DNA from: Cryptomeria japonica
Lineage: Eukaryota > Streptophyta > Pinopsida > Cupressales > Cupressaceae
Length of the DNA: 64,000 nt
Reading direction: 5' to 3'
Assembly (NCBI RefSeq): GCF_030272615.1
Contig: NC_081406.1
Location: 267,273,692-267,337,691, forward strand
The notes under the pieces are model-generated. The model ran no database searches, was not told where the DNA came from, and saw nothing but the letters and a program-made list of their open reading frames with translations. Position 1 is the first letter of the stretch. Each line of letters opens with the position of its first letter. The translations under genes and the position numbers were made by a program. Of the stretch, positions 33,401 to 44,703 are shown one piece after another.

Positions 33401-33463
33401 AATGATAATAATCACAGGCAAGAGGACCCACAAAGAATACCTTACCTTGTGATTATTATCATT
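33401..33463. repeat. perfect 16-bp inverted repeat beside an LTR start
   Basis: AATGATAATAATCACA (33401-33416) and TGTGATTATTATCATT (33448-33463) are exact reverse complements with a 31-base spacer, ending 15 bp before the LTR-like start at 33479. Confidence 0.8.
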
Positions 33464-33619
33464 TTAGGTAAGGGGACCTGTTGTCATTTTATGACACCCT
33501 CGGTCCATCAATGAGAACCGATCAGAGATATGTTTCATGGACCAACGCTGCCCCAGTTGATCAAGGAGAAAAGCAATGGAATTATGATGTGTGACATGTT
33601 GTCTTGTTAGAACGAAGTT

Positions 33620-34345
33620 CCTAAGTCTTCCCAACTTCGGTGACCCAGGTCTCCAAAGTTACCCCGAAACTCCGGAACCCCCAAGTTCCCAAGTTCCTAA
33701 GTTCTTCAACCCCGGAACTCTGGAACCCCCAGGTTCCCAAGTTCCTAAGTTCTTCAACCCCGGAACTCCGAAACCCTCAAGTTCCCAAGTTCCTTGTTCT
33801 TCTACCCGGAACTCCGGAACCCCCAAAGTTCCCAAGTTGCGAAGTTTCTCCAACTTCGGTGACCCAGGTCTCCAAAGTTCCCCTAACTTCGGTGACCCAG
33901 GTCTTTGAAGTCTTCCCAACTTCAGTGACCCAGGTCTCCGAAGTTCCCCCAACTTCGGTGACGCAGGTCTCTAAAGTCTTCCCAACTTCAGTGACCCAGG
34001 TCTCCAACGTTCCCCCAACTTTGATGACCCAGGTCTCCGAAGTTCCCCCAACTTCGATGACCCAGGTCTCCGAAGTTCCCCCAACTTCGATGACCCAGGT
34101 CTCCGAAGTTCCTAGTTCTTCTACCTCGAAACCCCTAGGTTCCCAAGTTCCTTATTCCTCAACCTCGGAACTTCGAAACCCCCAGGTTCCCAAGTTCTTA
34201 GTTCTTCAACCCTGGAACTCTAGAACCCCCAGGTTCCCAAGTTCGTAAGTCTTCCCAAACCCAGGTCTCCAAAGTTCCCCCAACTTCAGGAACCCAGGTC
34301 TCCGAAGTTTCCCCAACTTCAGTGACCCAGGTCTCCGAAGTCTTC
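33620..34345 (+). repeat. minisatellite, 33-bp and 48-bp units, open in several frames
   Basis: The right part repeats a 33-bp unit (GACCCAGGTCTCCGAAGTTC plus CCCCAACTTCGGT) about ten times, translating as TQVSEVPPTSV with small changes. The left part repeats a 48-bp unit (NPQVPKFLSSSTPELR) three times. Because 33 and 48 are multiples of three and stops are rare, long frames exist on both strands (for example 33640-34248). These are repeat by-products more likely than genes. Confidence 0.85.
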
Positions 34346-34694
34346 CAAACTACTTCCGGCTTGCAACACTTCCGGATGGCATGATCGATACTCAAGGCTT
34401 TAAATGCTCCGACAACTTTTGTGACTTGTGCACCCTCTTTTGTGGAGCCACAGTGGTGCATTTAATGTTTTTGGCAAGATTTCCATCAAGGGAGGTACGA
34501 GGCCATGCTTGTTGCAGTGACTTATGTCATGTCTGCATACTCTGACTTTGGAAGGTCAGTCAATCCACCCTTCTCAAGGTTGCCTTTCCAGGGTATGGCT
34601 AGGTTGCTTGCATGTACAGAAGTCAAGTGCATGCACTTCCCTGCACTCCCAGACTAACATGCAGGGGTCATGATCACTCTTGTAACCATTGTTT

Positions 34695-34702
34695 TATATA
34701 AG
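34695..34702 (+). promoter_or_regulatory. TATA box downstream of the minisatellite
   Basis: TATATAAG, followed by GCTGTTAAGCC and AAAGGGTTCTCTCC. The placement after the array parallels the units at 21245 (minus strand) and 62175. Confidence 0.45.
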
Positions 34703-35362
34703 GCTGTTAAGCCTCATTGTAAAGGGTTCTCTCCCTGCTAGCTTGAGCTATTCTATGCTCTCCCACTTCTCTTGTATTTATCTTGCATTTATGCAATTGT
34801 AAGTTTGGCCTTTGGCCTCTGAATGAATTGGAATTACATTCATGCCTTCCTTCAACTTATGCATGATGTGTATGTTTCCTTACCTTCATCATAGGTGTAT
34901 GTTTTGTGGCTCTTCTCTCCATATATGTTGTGTTAACTTGTTTTTTTCAGAGTGTGGCTTGTGGGAATCCTTCTCCCCTCTTAACACTTAGCAAATTCTA
35001 ACCTCCATACATGCGTTTGGGTCACTCATGCAACTGAAGTTTGTGCATCTCTTGGGTATTTCAGTTGATTCTTTGAGCCATTTCGGGTGGGGAGAGGAAC
35101 AATCTCTTATCTTGGTGTATCACCTCCTTTGATTTTAAGCATTTCTCACTTCCCTTTACCTTTGCAAGTTGTTAGGATAGGCTTAGGAGTAAGTTTTGAA
35201 GTGTTGAGTTGGTTCAACACCTGCACCTAGACTGAGAAGGAAGTCGGCCTTCTCCGAAGATTCAACCCCCTTGTGCAAGGTCCCACACTTCGGGGTTGTT
35301 TCCATGTTTCACAAGGTTGCTGAGTTGATAGCTCAGCAAGGGTGCGAGCTTTTGTGATAACA

Positions 35363-35622
35363 AGAACCTATAAAAGGAATGACTACTCATAGAAAGTGAA
35401 AAAAAAAAAAAAAAGTTGTATCAAATATACTCCATAGAGTTATAAATATCACGCAAATAAAAAACATCCAAAAATATTACATTATGAAAGTCCTAATTTC
35501 TTGAAAACAAAAAGGTGTTTGGAATGACTTGTCCCACATTGGTAAAAAGTGTTAATTTAGGCTTATAAGGCACTATGTACATCAAAAAAATTCCGAATCC
35601 CAATGCATGACTTTGGGGTGCA
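35363..35622. other. short unassigned spacer
   Basis: It contains a run of A at 35399-35416 and no other feature. Confidence 0.4.
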
Positions 35623-35627
35623 AGTCT

Positions 35628-36406
35628 TGTTGATTTTAGATCAGATTAATAGCAATCAGACAAATTAACAATATGAACACTGAACACACCAAGATACCCT
35701 GGGAAAACCCTCCTACTCGAGGGAGAAAAACCCAGCAATTATGTCTCTATTATATTGAATCAACTCAGTTACAATGAGGCCCAATGATGAGGCCAATAAC
35801 AATCTTGATCTGTACAAGACATCAATCTGCTATATGCAGATACGAACTGCTGGAGATATCCCAATCCTTAGGAGTCCGATCTGCAGTGTATCTATTTGGT
35901 CTGCCCTCAATGGTATCCACTCTGCCTGCAGTCAACCTGCTCTTCAATGGTGACGATCTGCACTTCACTGTTTTATTGATCTGCTCTTCACTAATACTTT
36001 GTCTTCGTATAACGAACTGCTCTTCCAACTATGTTCGATCTGCTCAGTATGACTTTCAATTGATTCGCTCTGCTATTATTATTAATCTGCCCCTTGAATT
36101 CAGACTGCACTGTAATGAATTCGGATTGTTCCTTGAATTTGGACTGATCTGCTATTTCTTCTTTTAATTCACTGAATTTATATTATTTAAGAATGATTTC
36201 ACACCTTGTATATATATATATGGAGGAGGCGCCTAATCACCAAGGGTCGGCCCTCAAACATTATGTCTCTACATAAGTCGGCCCTCTCAAACTTAATTAT
36301 ATTTTTATATTAATCTTGCTCTTTAAATGACTAAGGCCAATAGGCCAATTAGGCATTTTGCTAGGTTGGCCTTAGAAGGAATCCGACCTAGCTACAAACA
36401 TCAACA
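35628..36406 (-). mobile_element. solo LTR, Ty1/copia-like, minus strand, target duplication AGTCT
   Basis: The unit is 779 bp, starting (minus strand) TGTTGATGTTTGTAGC at 36406 and ending AAAATCAACA at 35628. AGTCT flanks it at 35623-35627 and 36407-36411. A TATA-rich stretch lies at about 36205-36224. The minus-strand block GGGTTTTTCTCCCTCGAGTA and TTTTCCCAGGGTAT near 35692-35740 matches the solo LTR at 31692-32541. GCTAGGTTGG (36360-36369) and CCGACCTAGC (36383-36392) form a stem near its 5' end. Confidence 0.88.
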
Positions 36407-36411
36407 AGTCT

Positions 36412-37368
36412 CTGGTGGATGTGTTAGTGTCCTTTCTGGAAACATCAAATTGTATTACTGTTCTTTTTGCGTCCCTGTATTGTGATTATTACATATTTAC
36501 ATTAACATGAGTGAAAGATCATCAAAGAAAGGACTCTACATGGATAAACGTAATTGAAGGGTCAGTCAAGAATAATTACTCTCTGAAGTTGAATAAATGC
36601 CAAACAGATTAGAATTATATAAAAATATTTCACTGCAAAAGAATTAATTCCTGACAATGATTAAAAGCTATTTGACATTTTTAGAACATTTCATCCAATT
36701 CCATAAACTTTATTGCATCACAATAACAAAGAAAATTCAAATGAACCCCGAATGAGTAAAAACAAAGGATATTCAACCACTGAAAGGCTTGTAAATGACT
36801 TACTTTAGATAGAAAGAATAAATACCAATTAATTGGTTATTTGGTACTTTGATCTTTCGTCTCAAATTTTCTTTCATAGTGTTTAACAATTAACCACAGA
36901 AGGCCATTGCCAAGAGATAGATAATTTTGAGGATCAGAAAACAGTTCCTCACCAAGCACACACATATGAATACCATTGATTTTCCTAGTCTCATTAATTA
37001 TTTGTCATTAAATTTAATACAAGGCAATAGCATAGAGGATAGAAATGCCAAACATATATTTTTAATTTTATCAAGAGATCAAGTGGCCATTCTTCAATGG
37101 ATATTCTATAGGCCCATATTGACCATGCTGAATAAAAGTTGAATATGGTTCAACTATTTGACTTGCCAATATAATATTTGCCAGACCTTTGCATGAGATG
37201 ATAATCATGAATGTTGGACACTAAAAAAATAGATCAGCACTCCAACAATGGAAAAACATATATATTTATATGTTCTGAATTGTCTCCATCCATTCCATTT
37301 GAAGGTCAAAACACAAGCAAAACTAAAAACCAAATTACCAATTAACTGAAAAATGTAAGATGAATAAC
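36412..37368. other. no recognisable feature; possible intron sequence
   Basis: If the exon at 37369-37503 is real, this AT-rich stretch is the beginning of its following intron on the minus strand. I searched by eye for the next conserved exon (an FGHGQSNPT-type motif) and did not find it. Confidence 0.35.
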
Positions 37369-37503
37369 CTGTAACACTTTGAAATTTTCCAAAGGATGGG
37401 GAAAGCCTTCAACATTTGCCTGTGCATAACGAATAAGGGAGCTTTCATCAAAACGATGAGCTAACTGAACTTGACCCATCATACTAGAAGTTTGTGCTGC
37501 CAT
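37369..37503 (-). CDS. first coding exon of an IBR3/ACAD10-like gene
   Basis: On the minus strand an AG acceptor (TATTTCAG) lies 12 bp upstream of ATGGCAGCAC. The exon then encodes 45 codons ending KVLQ at a GT donor (CAG|GTTATT), in phase 0. The stretch AHRFDESSLIRYAQANVEGFP resembles the N-terminus of the phosphotransferase-like domain of plant IBR3 and animal ACAD10/11, peroxisomal or mitochondrial acyl-CoA dehydrogenases; IBR3 acts in indole-3-butyric acid response. Later exons were not found in the window, so they may lie beyond long, repeat-filled introns, or this may be a gene fragment. The match is from memory of the family. Confidence 0.55.
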
Positions 37504-38685
37504 TTTAATGGTGACCTGAAATACCCAATCAAGACAAATCTTACATATGTTGCTGACCTGAAATGCCAAATCCAGATAAAACTTACAAACAACATTTAGG
37601 GAAAATCAACATTGGCATAAATAAATCACTAACAATGCACCAAGCCAATGTATTTGAGACATCTTAGTCATAACAAGCCCATTCTAAGGATACTTATATG
37701 GTCAATGTCAAAAAAGAGAGTTTTCACCAGAATCATCAAAAATATAATATGGTACTAGACAGGTTATAATACGAAAATTATGCACATTGAATACCAGACT
37801 AAATGCAATGTACAATATTAAGGTGCAACAACATATCGAGCTTTCTGCATCCATTTCAATATTTTACCAAATATCCATTGTTTTCTCCCTTCTATTCTCC
37901 CCCCAACCCCCACTTTCCAATCCCTGCCTATAGTAATCTACAGGCTGTCTTCAGCATACTTTATATCCATAAGTTTGTAAAAATATTTTATAAATAATAT
38001 GCCCAAAGAATCCTTTTTAAATGTTCAACTGTTTTTCAATCAGAAACGGATGCTCCTCATTCATCACAACTGCTTAAAGTTCTCAATCCCCAATCACTTT
38101 GTAAAGCAAACATTGCCAGGAATGTTATAAACTCTTAAAATAAGTTATTCAGAAGCAATTTACGCATACAAACAAAGCAAAAGTCTTCAAAGACTTGCCC
38201 TCCGCATCTGAAATCTCACATTTATGTAAGTGCTTACCATATCAAATTTTAAGAAATTGGACTTCATGAATAGCAATTAATCAAGCCCTCACCAATAACT
38301 GCCACTTTGAGCTTGTTACTAGCTTCAAAAACGATCAGGGTTAAGGTCTTCACTTCAGATGTGAGACTCCTAATAAATCCATCATTAGGAATGATCACGA
38401 AACAGAATATAAGTGAAAAATGAAATGTGGTATTAAACATGACACAAAGTAAAGCAGAGAACAGGATGCCATACATTTTTTTATTTCCTTTTAATGAATT
38501 TGTCTGAATTATATTTGAACTTCAGACAGAATCAGCAAATAAAGTTTTCAATATAAGGATGAGCTAGCTGGTGCTAGAAGCTGCTGTAGTCTTCATCCAG
38601 CTCACAAGTAGCTGGAATTTTTTTCATTTCAATAAGGAAATATATTAACATGTAAACCATGACCAAAACAAATTGCATCAAAGAC
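37504..38685. other. no firm feature; possible 5' part of the minus-strand gene
   Basis: It would contain the leader intron and promoter of the exon at 37369-37503. A second exon-like patch on the minus strand (about 38293-38375, ending VFEASNKLKVAVIG before GTGAGG) is noted, but no family was recognised. Confidence 0.3.
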
Positions 38686-38690
38686 AACTT

Positions 38691-39059
38691 TGTTGCAATT
38701 TGTGCACCCTTGGTCCTTGTGTTGTGCAGCATAGCGCTTGGGTTTGCGACATGGCTTAACCGCCTCCCATGGATTCATTAAGTCTCGCGGTTGTATCGGA
38801 CAATAACAAGTCGACCTTTTGGTGCAACGGCAACTATGTTTCCAACAAGTGGTATCAGAGCTTGGGTCACAAGTTCAAACCCCTCACTTGCGGGGGGGGT
38901 TGTTGCAAGGTGCGTGCCCTTGGTCTCCTTGTGTTGTGCAGTGCAGCACTCGGGTTTGCAACATGGCTTAACCGCCTCCCGTGGATTCATTAAGTCTCAC
39001 AGTTGTATCGGGCATTAACAGGTCAACCTTTTGGTGCAATGACAACCATGTTTCCAACA
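38691..39059 (+). mobile_element. complete TRIM (miniature LTR retrotransposon), 369 bp
   Basis: Two direct repeats of 157 bp (38691-38847) and 159 bp (38901-39059), each TGTTGCAA...TTTCCAACA, flank a 53-bp core. The core holds a Met-tRNA PBS (TGGTATCAGAGC, 38850-38861) and a run of eight G (38892-38899) as purine tract. AACTT is duplicated at 38686-38690 and 39060-39064. TRIMs encode nothing and depend on other elements. The core text GGTATCAGAGCTTGGGTCAC and GTTCAAACCCC is typical of plant small LTR elements. Confidence 0.93.
38850..38861 (+). promoter_or_regulatory. PBS of the TRIM
   Basis: TGGTATCAGAGC, two bases after the first LTR, complementary to the initiator Met-tRNA 3' end. Confidence 0.9.
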
Positions 39060-39064
39060 AACTT

Positions 39065-40956
39065 GGTCAAAGAGAGAAGATTGAGAGTAGAACTAAAAAC
39101 AAGTAGAAAACAATAGAGTGATATTACACATATAGCTGTTTTCAGCAAAATAAGAACCGTGAGACTAAGCTACAAACATATAGTAAAAGTAGTAAAGACG
39201 TCACATAGTAAGGACACTTTTTTTTAGCAATATAAGGGTCGTTGATTAGGAGAGCTTCAAATAGAATTTTTGGGTGTTACTCTTTGCAACCCCAAAATAA
39301 TCTAGCTATAGTGTCGGAAATTGCATGCACCTGCAATTTTACATTACATGAAACCTCCTCTTTAGCATGATAAAAGATAATGTTGAATTTTTGGTATGAT
39401 GACATGGAAATATTAGCTCTACATCAAAATATACTTTATCAACAATTTTTCAGGCCCATTTTCCAAAGTGCTACACATGAACATCTGCACAGCATGCTAG
39501 TCTCCTGCAAAAATATGTGATTGAACGGACCAAAGGAGCATTACATTTCCTAGAATTTTCCAATGTAATGCTCATGTAAGTCAAATCAGGTCTTACAAAT
39601 GCAGCCAAACCTTCTAAGTTTGTAAAAACATTCCCCTCTTGAAAAGAAGCATAATCTCATTTAACCTCTCACTCACACTCTCTGCAATATTGCTCTCTTG
39701 CATTTTTTGTAGCTTTCACCATGTTATATCACTCTTACGAGCTCTTGCATGCAACCAACTTGCACCACATTGACCGAATACAAAACATTGATATAAAAAG
39801 GACAATCCTTGGGAGATTGGAGCAGCTTCCAAGAAGGATTTTCATGTTGGACTAATTATATCTCCTCCATTGTCATAATTTGTACTTGGAGCTTTGATAT
39901 TTTAATATTGTCATAGTATATCTCTTATTTTATCTTTTCATTTGTAGCATTGTAACTTGCTCTATCATTTATCTATCCATCTGGTTGTCCCTTGAGGTTG
40001 GAAAACCAAAACGGGGATTTGACTGAGGCAAGCCCCTAAACAACCACCCCAACACTTTTCTTTGTCTTCCTATGTGCAAGTTTCTCAGAGTTCTTCACAG
40101 CCTCGATGAAATAAGTGATCTCTATAATTTTCTTTTGGATAGTTTTTGTTATTTTGCCATTTGGTGTTTTTTGTTATTTTATTTCATTGTACTTTGCATT
40201 CCAATTGCCTCGTGATCTATAAAGATATAGATTTCTGCAATATTTTGTGGACCACTATCATATGTCCGAATGGGACGACGTGTCATGCTATAGTCCACAC
40301 CAAGTGCTAGTGTTCATGCCAAAGGACCAAGGCAAGTCACAAAAGGACCTCCAATATTTGTAGCTTCTATACCTACTGTCACTAGATCATAGTTTTATAC
40401 ATAAAAAACTGTTATTTCAGTTATTTCCTTGTAATTGGGAATTTGTATTGAGAAAGCATTGTAATAGTTTTAACATTTCCAATTATAATTAGATAAATTA
40501 GATTGTCAAGCAATATCTAGTTTATTAGAGTGTATTAGGAAATTGGACTCTCAAAGGAGACATCTTCTTTAGTAGAGTTGAATTCTAATCTCTACACTAG
40601 TTAGCCTCTCTTAGTCTAATACCTTCTACAAGAGACCATCAATTCTTGTATGGTTACCTTCACAATTAGCAACAAGTGTGAATCCTCTTCTAGTTATACA
40701 AATTAGAAACAATCTTCCAATTTTGGAATTCTATCATCCTCAATTTTTTTGGCTTTGGAAGTGAGTCAATTATCTTATATATTTGGGCAAATTTTAGACA
40801 TCCATTTGATCTCGCATGTTCCATCCTTTTTTAACTAGGTTTCCCCACTTTGGGTTAACCCATCTTTGTTTCATCAAAATGCCTTGCAATTTTTTGCTTT
40901 TAGTTATCTTTTAGTTTGTAGTTAGTTTGAAGACTGTTTTTGCTCCCTCTTGTTAT
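39065..40956. other. no recognisable feature
   Basis: Long non-coding stretch with no domain, hairpin or repeat boundary that I could support. It is probably old degenerate repeat DNA. Confidence 0.4.
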
Positions 40957-42281
40957 TGTCTTTACAATGTTGTATTTAATTACAAGGAATATTATAAAAA
41001 ATAAATTACACAATTGCTATAAAACTTATAGAAATTTGTAATTAATTAACATTAAATATTATGATCATAGATAATCCCTATAGAGTACAAAATATTTTAA
41101 ATGCATTTGGACCCGTTTCATAGTTATTCCCAACAGCAAACCATATTATGAAATTAGATGGGGAAGTGTGATAAGGCATTGGAAGCCTGTCCTCCTCAAT
41201 CAAGCCCAAGGGCACGGAAAGAGCCTCTAAGTCATTCGGCCCCCTGGCCATAGGTATTGGCACATCCATCTTGGGGTTGGTGTACTTGATGAGGGAACCA
41301 GTACTGCTGCATCTCCCTATCATATGTTTCAGATTGGTTCCAAATGTGGTTGCTTGTTGGAAATCAAATAGATAATTACTATATATATCTTGAAGAATTG
41401 ACAATTTAATTCCTTTGATTGTATGATTTGAGGAATTGATGAGTGATGATTAAGTGATTGTTGAGTAGATGGTCAATGAATAATGTTGTAATGAATGCTG
41501 CTGGTTTAATATATTGGTGAACGATGATTGAATGAATATTGATTTGATAGAGTGATTTGTTGACAGATTGTTTGCTTGATTTGATAGTTGCTGATTGCTT
41601 TTGTGGATTCATAAGTGATGATTGATAAGTCATGCTTGGAACGGTTTCTCCTTTATACTTTATTGGTAAAAGGGTCACCACCTGCCATTGCTGCCTTTTG
41701 AGAATAATAAATGATTTTCCAAATGGATCTCCCTTGGATGTCCTCCTCAAATGAAACCTTCTCCCCTTTATATCTTCCAATGTGAGGGGGGATTCACACC
41801 TCTTCATCAAGTCTGCCCTTTGCAAGAGCCACATCCTTTCATAATTACCACCCTTTGAAAGAGTACAACTCTTCATCATTTATGCCCTTTAAAAGAGTCA
41901 CAAACTTTCATATTACCACCCTTTGAAAGAGTCACAACCTTTCACAATTATCACCCTTTGTAAGAGCACAACCCTTCATAATTTTTTGCCTTTTGAAGGA
42001 GTCACTCCCTTATTTTCTTCTAATTCCTTTATTTTTCCATCAACTCTTTCTTGATTCACATGCTCCATCCTTTCTTCTTTGTTCCATATCCCCTTTCTAA
42101 TGAACTCTTTTCCATTTTATATCTCATGTTTGAGGGAGTCACAATTTTTCATTTCATGCATTTTGACCATTCATTAAACTCAATTAAATTTTAATTATAT
42201 TATATTTTATTTTAATTGTTTTAAATTTTTTATTTTATTATTATTTATTATTAAATCAATTTTCAAAAAGGGGACATTACA
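40957..42281 (-). repeat. 3' LTR (minus-strand sense) of the 40957-46089 element
   Basis: It shares with 44704-46089 the texts CCATATTATGAAATT, CAATCAAGCCCAAGGG, CATCTCCCTATCATATGTTT and repeated CACCCTTTGAAAGAG, ending AAAAAGGGGACATTACA. Its plus-strand left end is truncated or too diverged. Confidence 0.7.
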
Positions 42282-44689
42282 GTCTGCTCTGCCCAAGATT
42301 GGTTTTAATCTTGTCAACCGAATTCTTTGCCAATATGAAGGTCAACCCTTGGAGATTTGTAATCCTTGAATCCTCCTTGTTATTAGCTTCTACTGCGTTA
42401 CTCTGATATATCATATAATTGATGTTTCTTTCTTCACTGTGTTTGCCTTAGTGGACAATCTTCCTATATGCATGACTTTTCAGTGTAGACATGGGTTGAG
42501 AAGTGGCTAATGTTTCCTTGCTCTCTACTTGATGCAAGTTGTCTGAAACTCAATTATCTGGAACTTGGATTTGTATGCTTTTCTTGTAGCTGTAACTTCA
42601 GCATGCGCAATAGAATCCATATACTTCAAACAATGTTATGACAGCTTGCAACAACTTCATTATTATAACTACAACAGCAACAAAGGCCCACCATGGCCAC
42701 AGTGAAGGCAATTATTTTAGATTTCTGCCTTGAATAGCTTCTTAATACCCTGAAAACACAAATGCAACAACAATTTTCATACTTGGACTCCACAATACTT
42801 GTCTCATCCATACATTATATGGCCTTACTTTTCATGATTTAGGACATGACTATAATCATACTCATACAGGCTGCTATCTTTCCATGTCTTAAATGTCATA
42901 CACAACAATGAACTTGACCTTCAAAATGAGTATGGCAGGAACCTGTATCCAACTATCCTCTTGTTCACTTAAACTCTGTTCATTGTACACTTGACTTTGC
43001 AATTTTTTCCTATACCTATCACAGTCTTTTAGCTTCATGACTGTTTTAGTTTGCATTATACTTTTGTAAATATTCCTCCACATGCTCTCCAATGTCTTTG
43101 CATGTTTCTGAATTTGTTTCACTCATCCATTGTTAACTTAGGTTTGTAGGGCACTTGAAACACTCTCATGACTATTTAGAACATCTTTATGACTGTCCTT
43201 TAAATCTTGTATATGTGTAACAATGTTTGAAGTTATAAGATTAATGGGAGATTGTCTTGCTGGAAAGAAGTGGTCCAAGATTGCATCAGGAACCTCATGC
43301 TACAACAGTTTAGCAATGCCCAACATCTTCCCTATAGTAGATGCTTGTATTCAATGCATGATGCTTTATATAACAGCAAATTATCTCTGGGCATAAGCTT
43401 GCAAAGCTATGTATTTGAACTATGTGTTTGGGACATTTATTTTCCTCCCTGTAGTAACTTGAAAGACATCTTTAATGGAAAATTGTGGATTTTTCAAGAT
43501 TTTCTGTCTCAGAAGTCTTTGCTAAGATCAATTTAAATCATGCTTGCACAGATTTTCATTATGACATTATATTCTTAATTACAGATAAAATCAATGTCAC
43601 TTTGTTTAGAAGAAAATTGCTGAAGCCCAAAGATGGATTAGTATCCTGGAGATGAGCAATATTGTGTTGGACATAATTTTGAGGGACACAAAAACCTCGT
43701 GAATGTGTTTTTTTCTGCATGAGTGAAACTTGCATTATTTGACATTTCTGAGTTTTACTTGGGATATAGATGCATAAGCCAAACTATTCTTGTTTCTATG
43801 TCATTCTCTAGGTTGACAAAGGTATGGATGAAAAGTGATATTGTTATGTTCAACAACCTCCTATATTGCTTTTACTAGTGTCTTGCCACTGTCATTTCTG
43901 GTGAATCTCAGGCTTATTATAAGTTATTCACCTGTACCTTCATAAGGTTGTCACTGCAATTCTTAATGGGTTGATTGAGGAGGAAGATAAGGCAAGGGAC
44001 TTTGAAGTGCCTGCGTGTGAGACTCAGGTTTGCAGATTGAAGAAGGGCCTACATGGTCTAAAACATGCACTTCATTTTAATTTGGATGCAAGATTATGGC
44101 TTCTTAAAGAAGTGGAAAAAAACTACCAGGAAGTGGCATTTAATAATTGTTAAGCATAAAGTAATAATAAAACAGACATGGAGTAAACATGCTGAGAAAA
44201 AATCAGACATGAAGCATACACACAAGACGCAAAGCATACATGACAAAGGAACACATTAAAAATGTTAGTACTAAAGCAAAAAGTTCCAAATCAACTGATG
44301 TAAAGGTTTTCTCAATCACTAAGTACTTAATTAATGACTGTCCCAGTACATAGGAAGTGTAAGGTTGGCCTACTTGATTTTTTTTTTGATTAATCCCAGG
44401 GTTCAAGAAGTTTGCAAGAAATTAGCCAATGAGAATATATGTTTTGTAATGGGAATATTAAAGTCATAGATTGTACGATTGAAGAGTAATCCATGTATTT
44501 ATCAACTTCTTGGATGATGTTGAATTTTAAGTTTAACTGGTGAATGGTATCTTATGCCAACTAGTTAACTTGGAAAAGGATATATGGGATGAAAATTAAA
44601 TATTGATTTACTTAAAAAGAGGGCTGAATAGTTAACCCTAATTGAATGATGGTTAAAGTAGGTGTTTCCTGCAGGCTGGTAGGATTAAG
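42282..44689. other. interior of the minus-strand LTR element, mostly unrecognisable
   Basis: No gag or pol domain is readable on the minus strand. A plus-strand Ty1/copia RT scrap (43930-44130) is the only coding trace, so the interior is either foreign or heavily rearranged. Confidence 0.45.
43930..44130 (+). pseudogene. Ty1/copia reverse transcriptase scrap
   Basis: VVTAILNGLIEEEDKARDFE and TQVCRLKKGLHGLKHAL match the copia RT segment V-K-T/S-A-F-L-N-G ... C-x-L-x-K-x-L-Y-G-L-K-Q-A. It then decays (FNLDARLWLLKEVEKNYQE). The strand is opposite to the LTRs that surround it, so it is probably an independent insertion. Confidence 0.65.
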
Positions 44690-44703
44690 GCTCTGATACC
44701 AAT

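Larger units (their letters stand above)
33479..35362 (+). mobile_element. array-bearing LTR-like unit with 33-bp minisatellite
   Basis: The start TGTTGTCATTTTATGACACC follows GTAAGGGGACC and resembles the heads at 9810 and 61631. Next come the minisatellite (33620-34345), a TATA box TATATAAG (34695-34702) and a leader-like region. GTGATAACA at about 35354-35362 is a possible LTR end. No matching target duplication was found (GGACC against AGAAC), so the right border is uncertain and this may be one LTR of a larger broken element. Confidence 0.5.

Noticed and set aside
33591-34461. Long overlapping frames on both strands
   Set aside because: They follow from the 33/48-bp minisatellite; no independent sign of coding.
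38769-39018. Three 70-75 codon frames
   Set aside because: They lie across the TRIM LTRs, which are non-coding.
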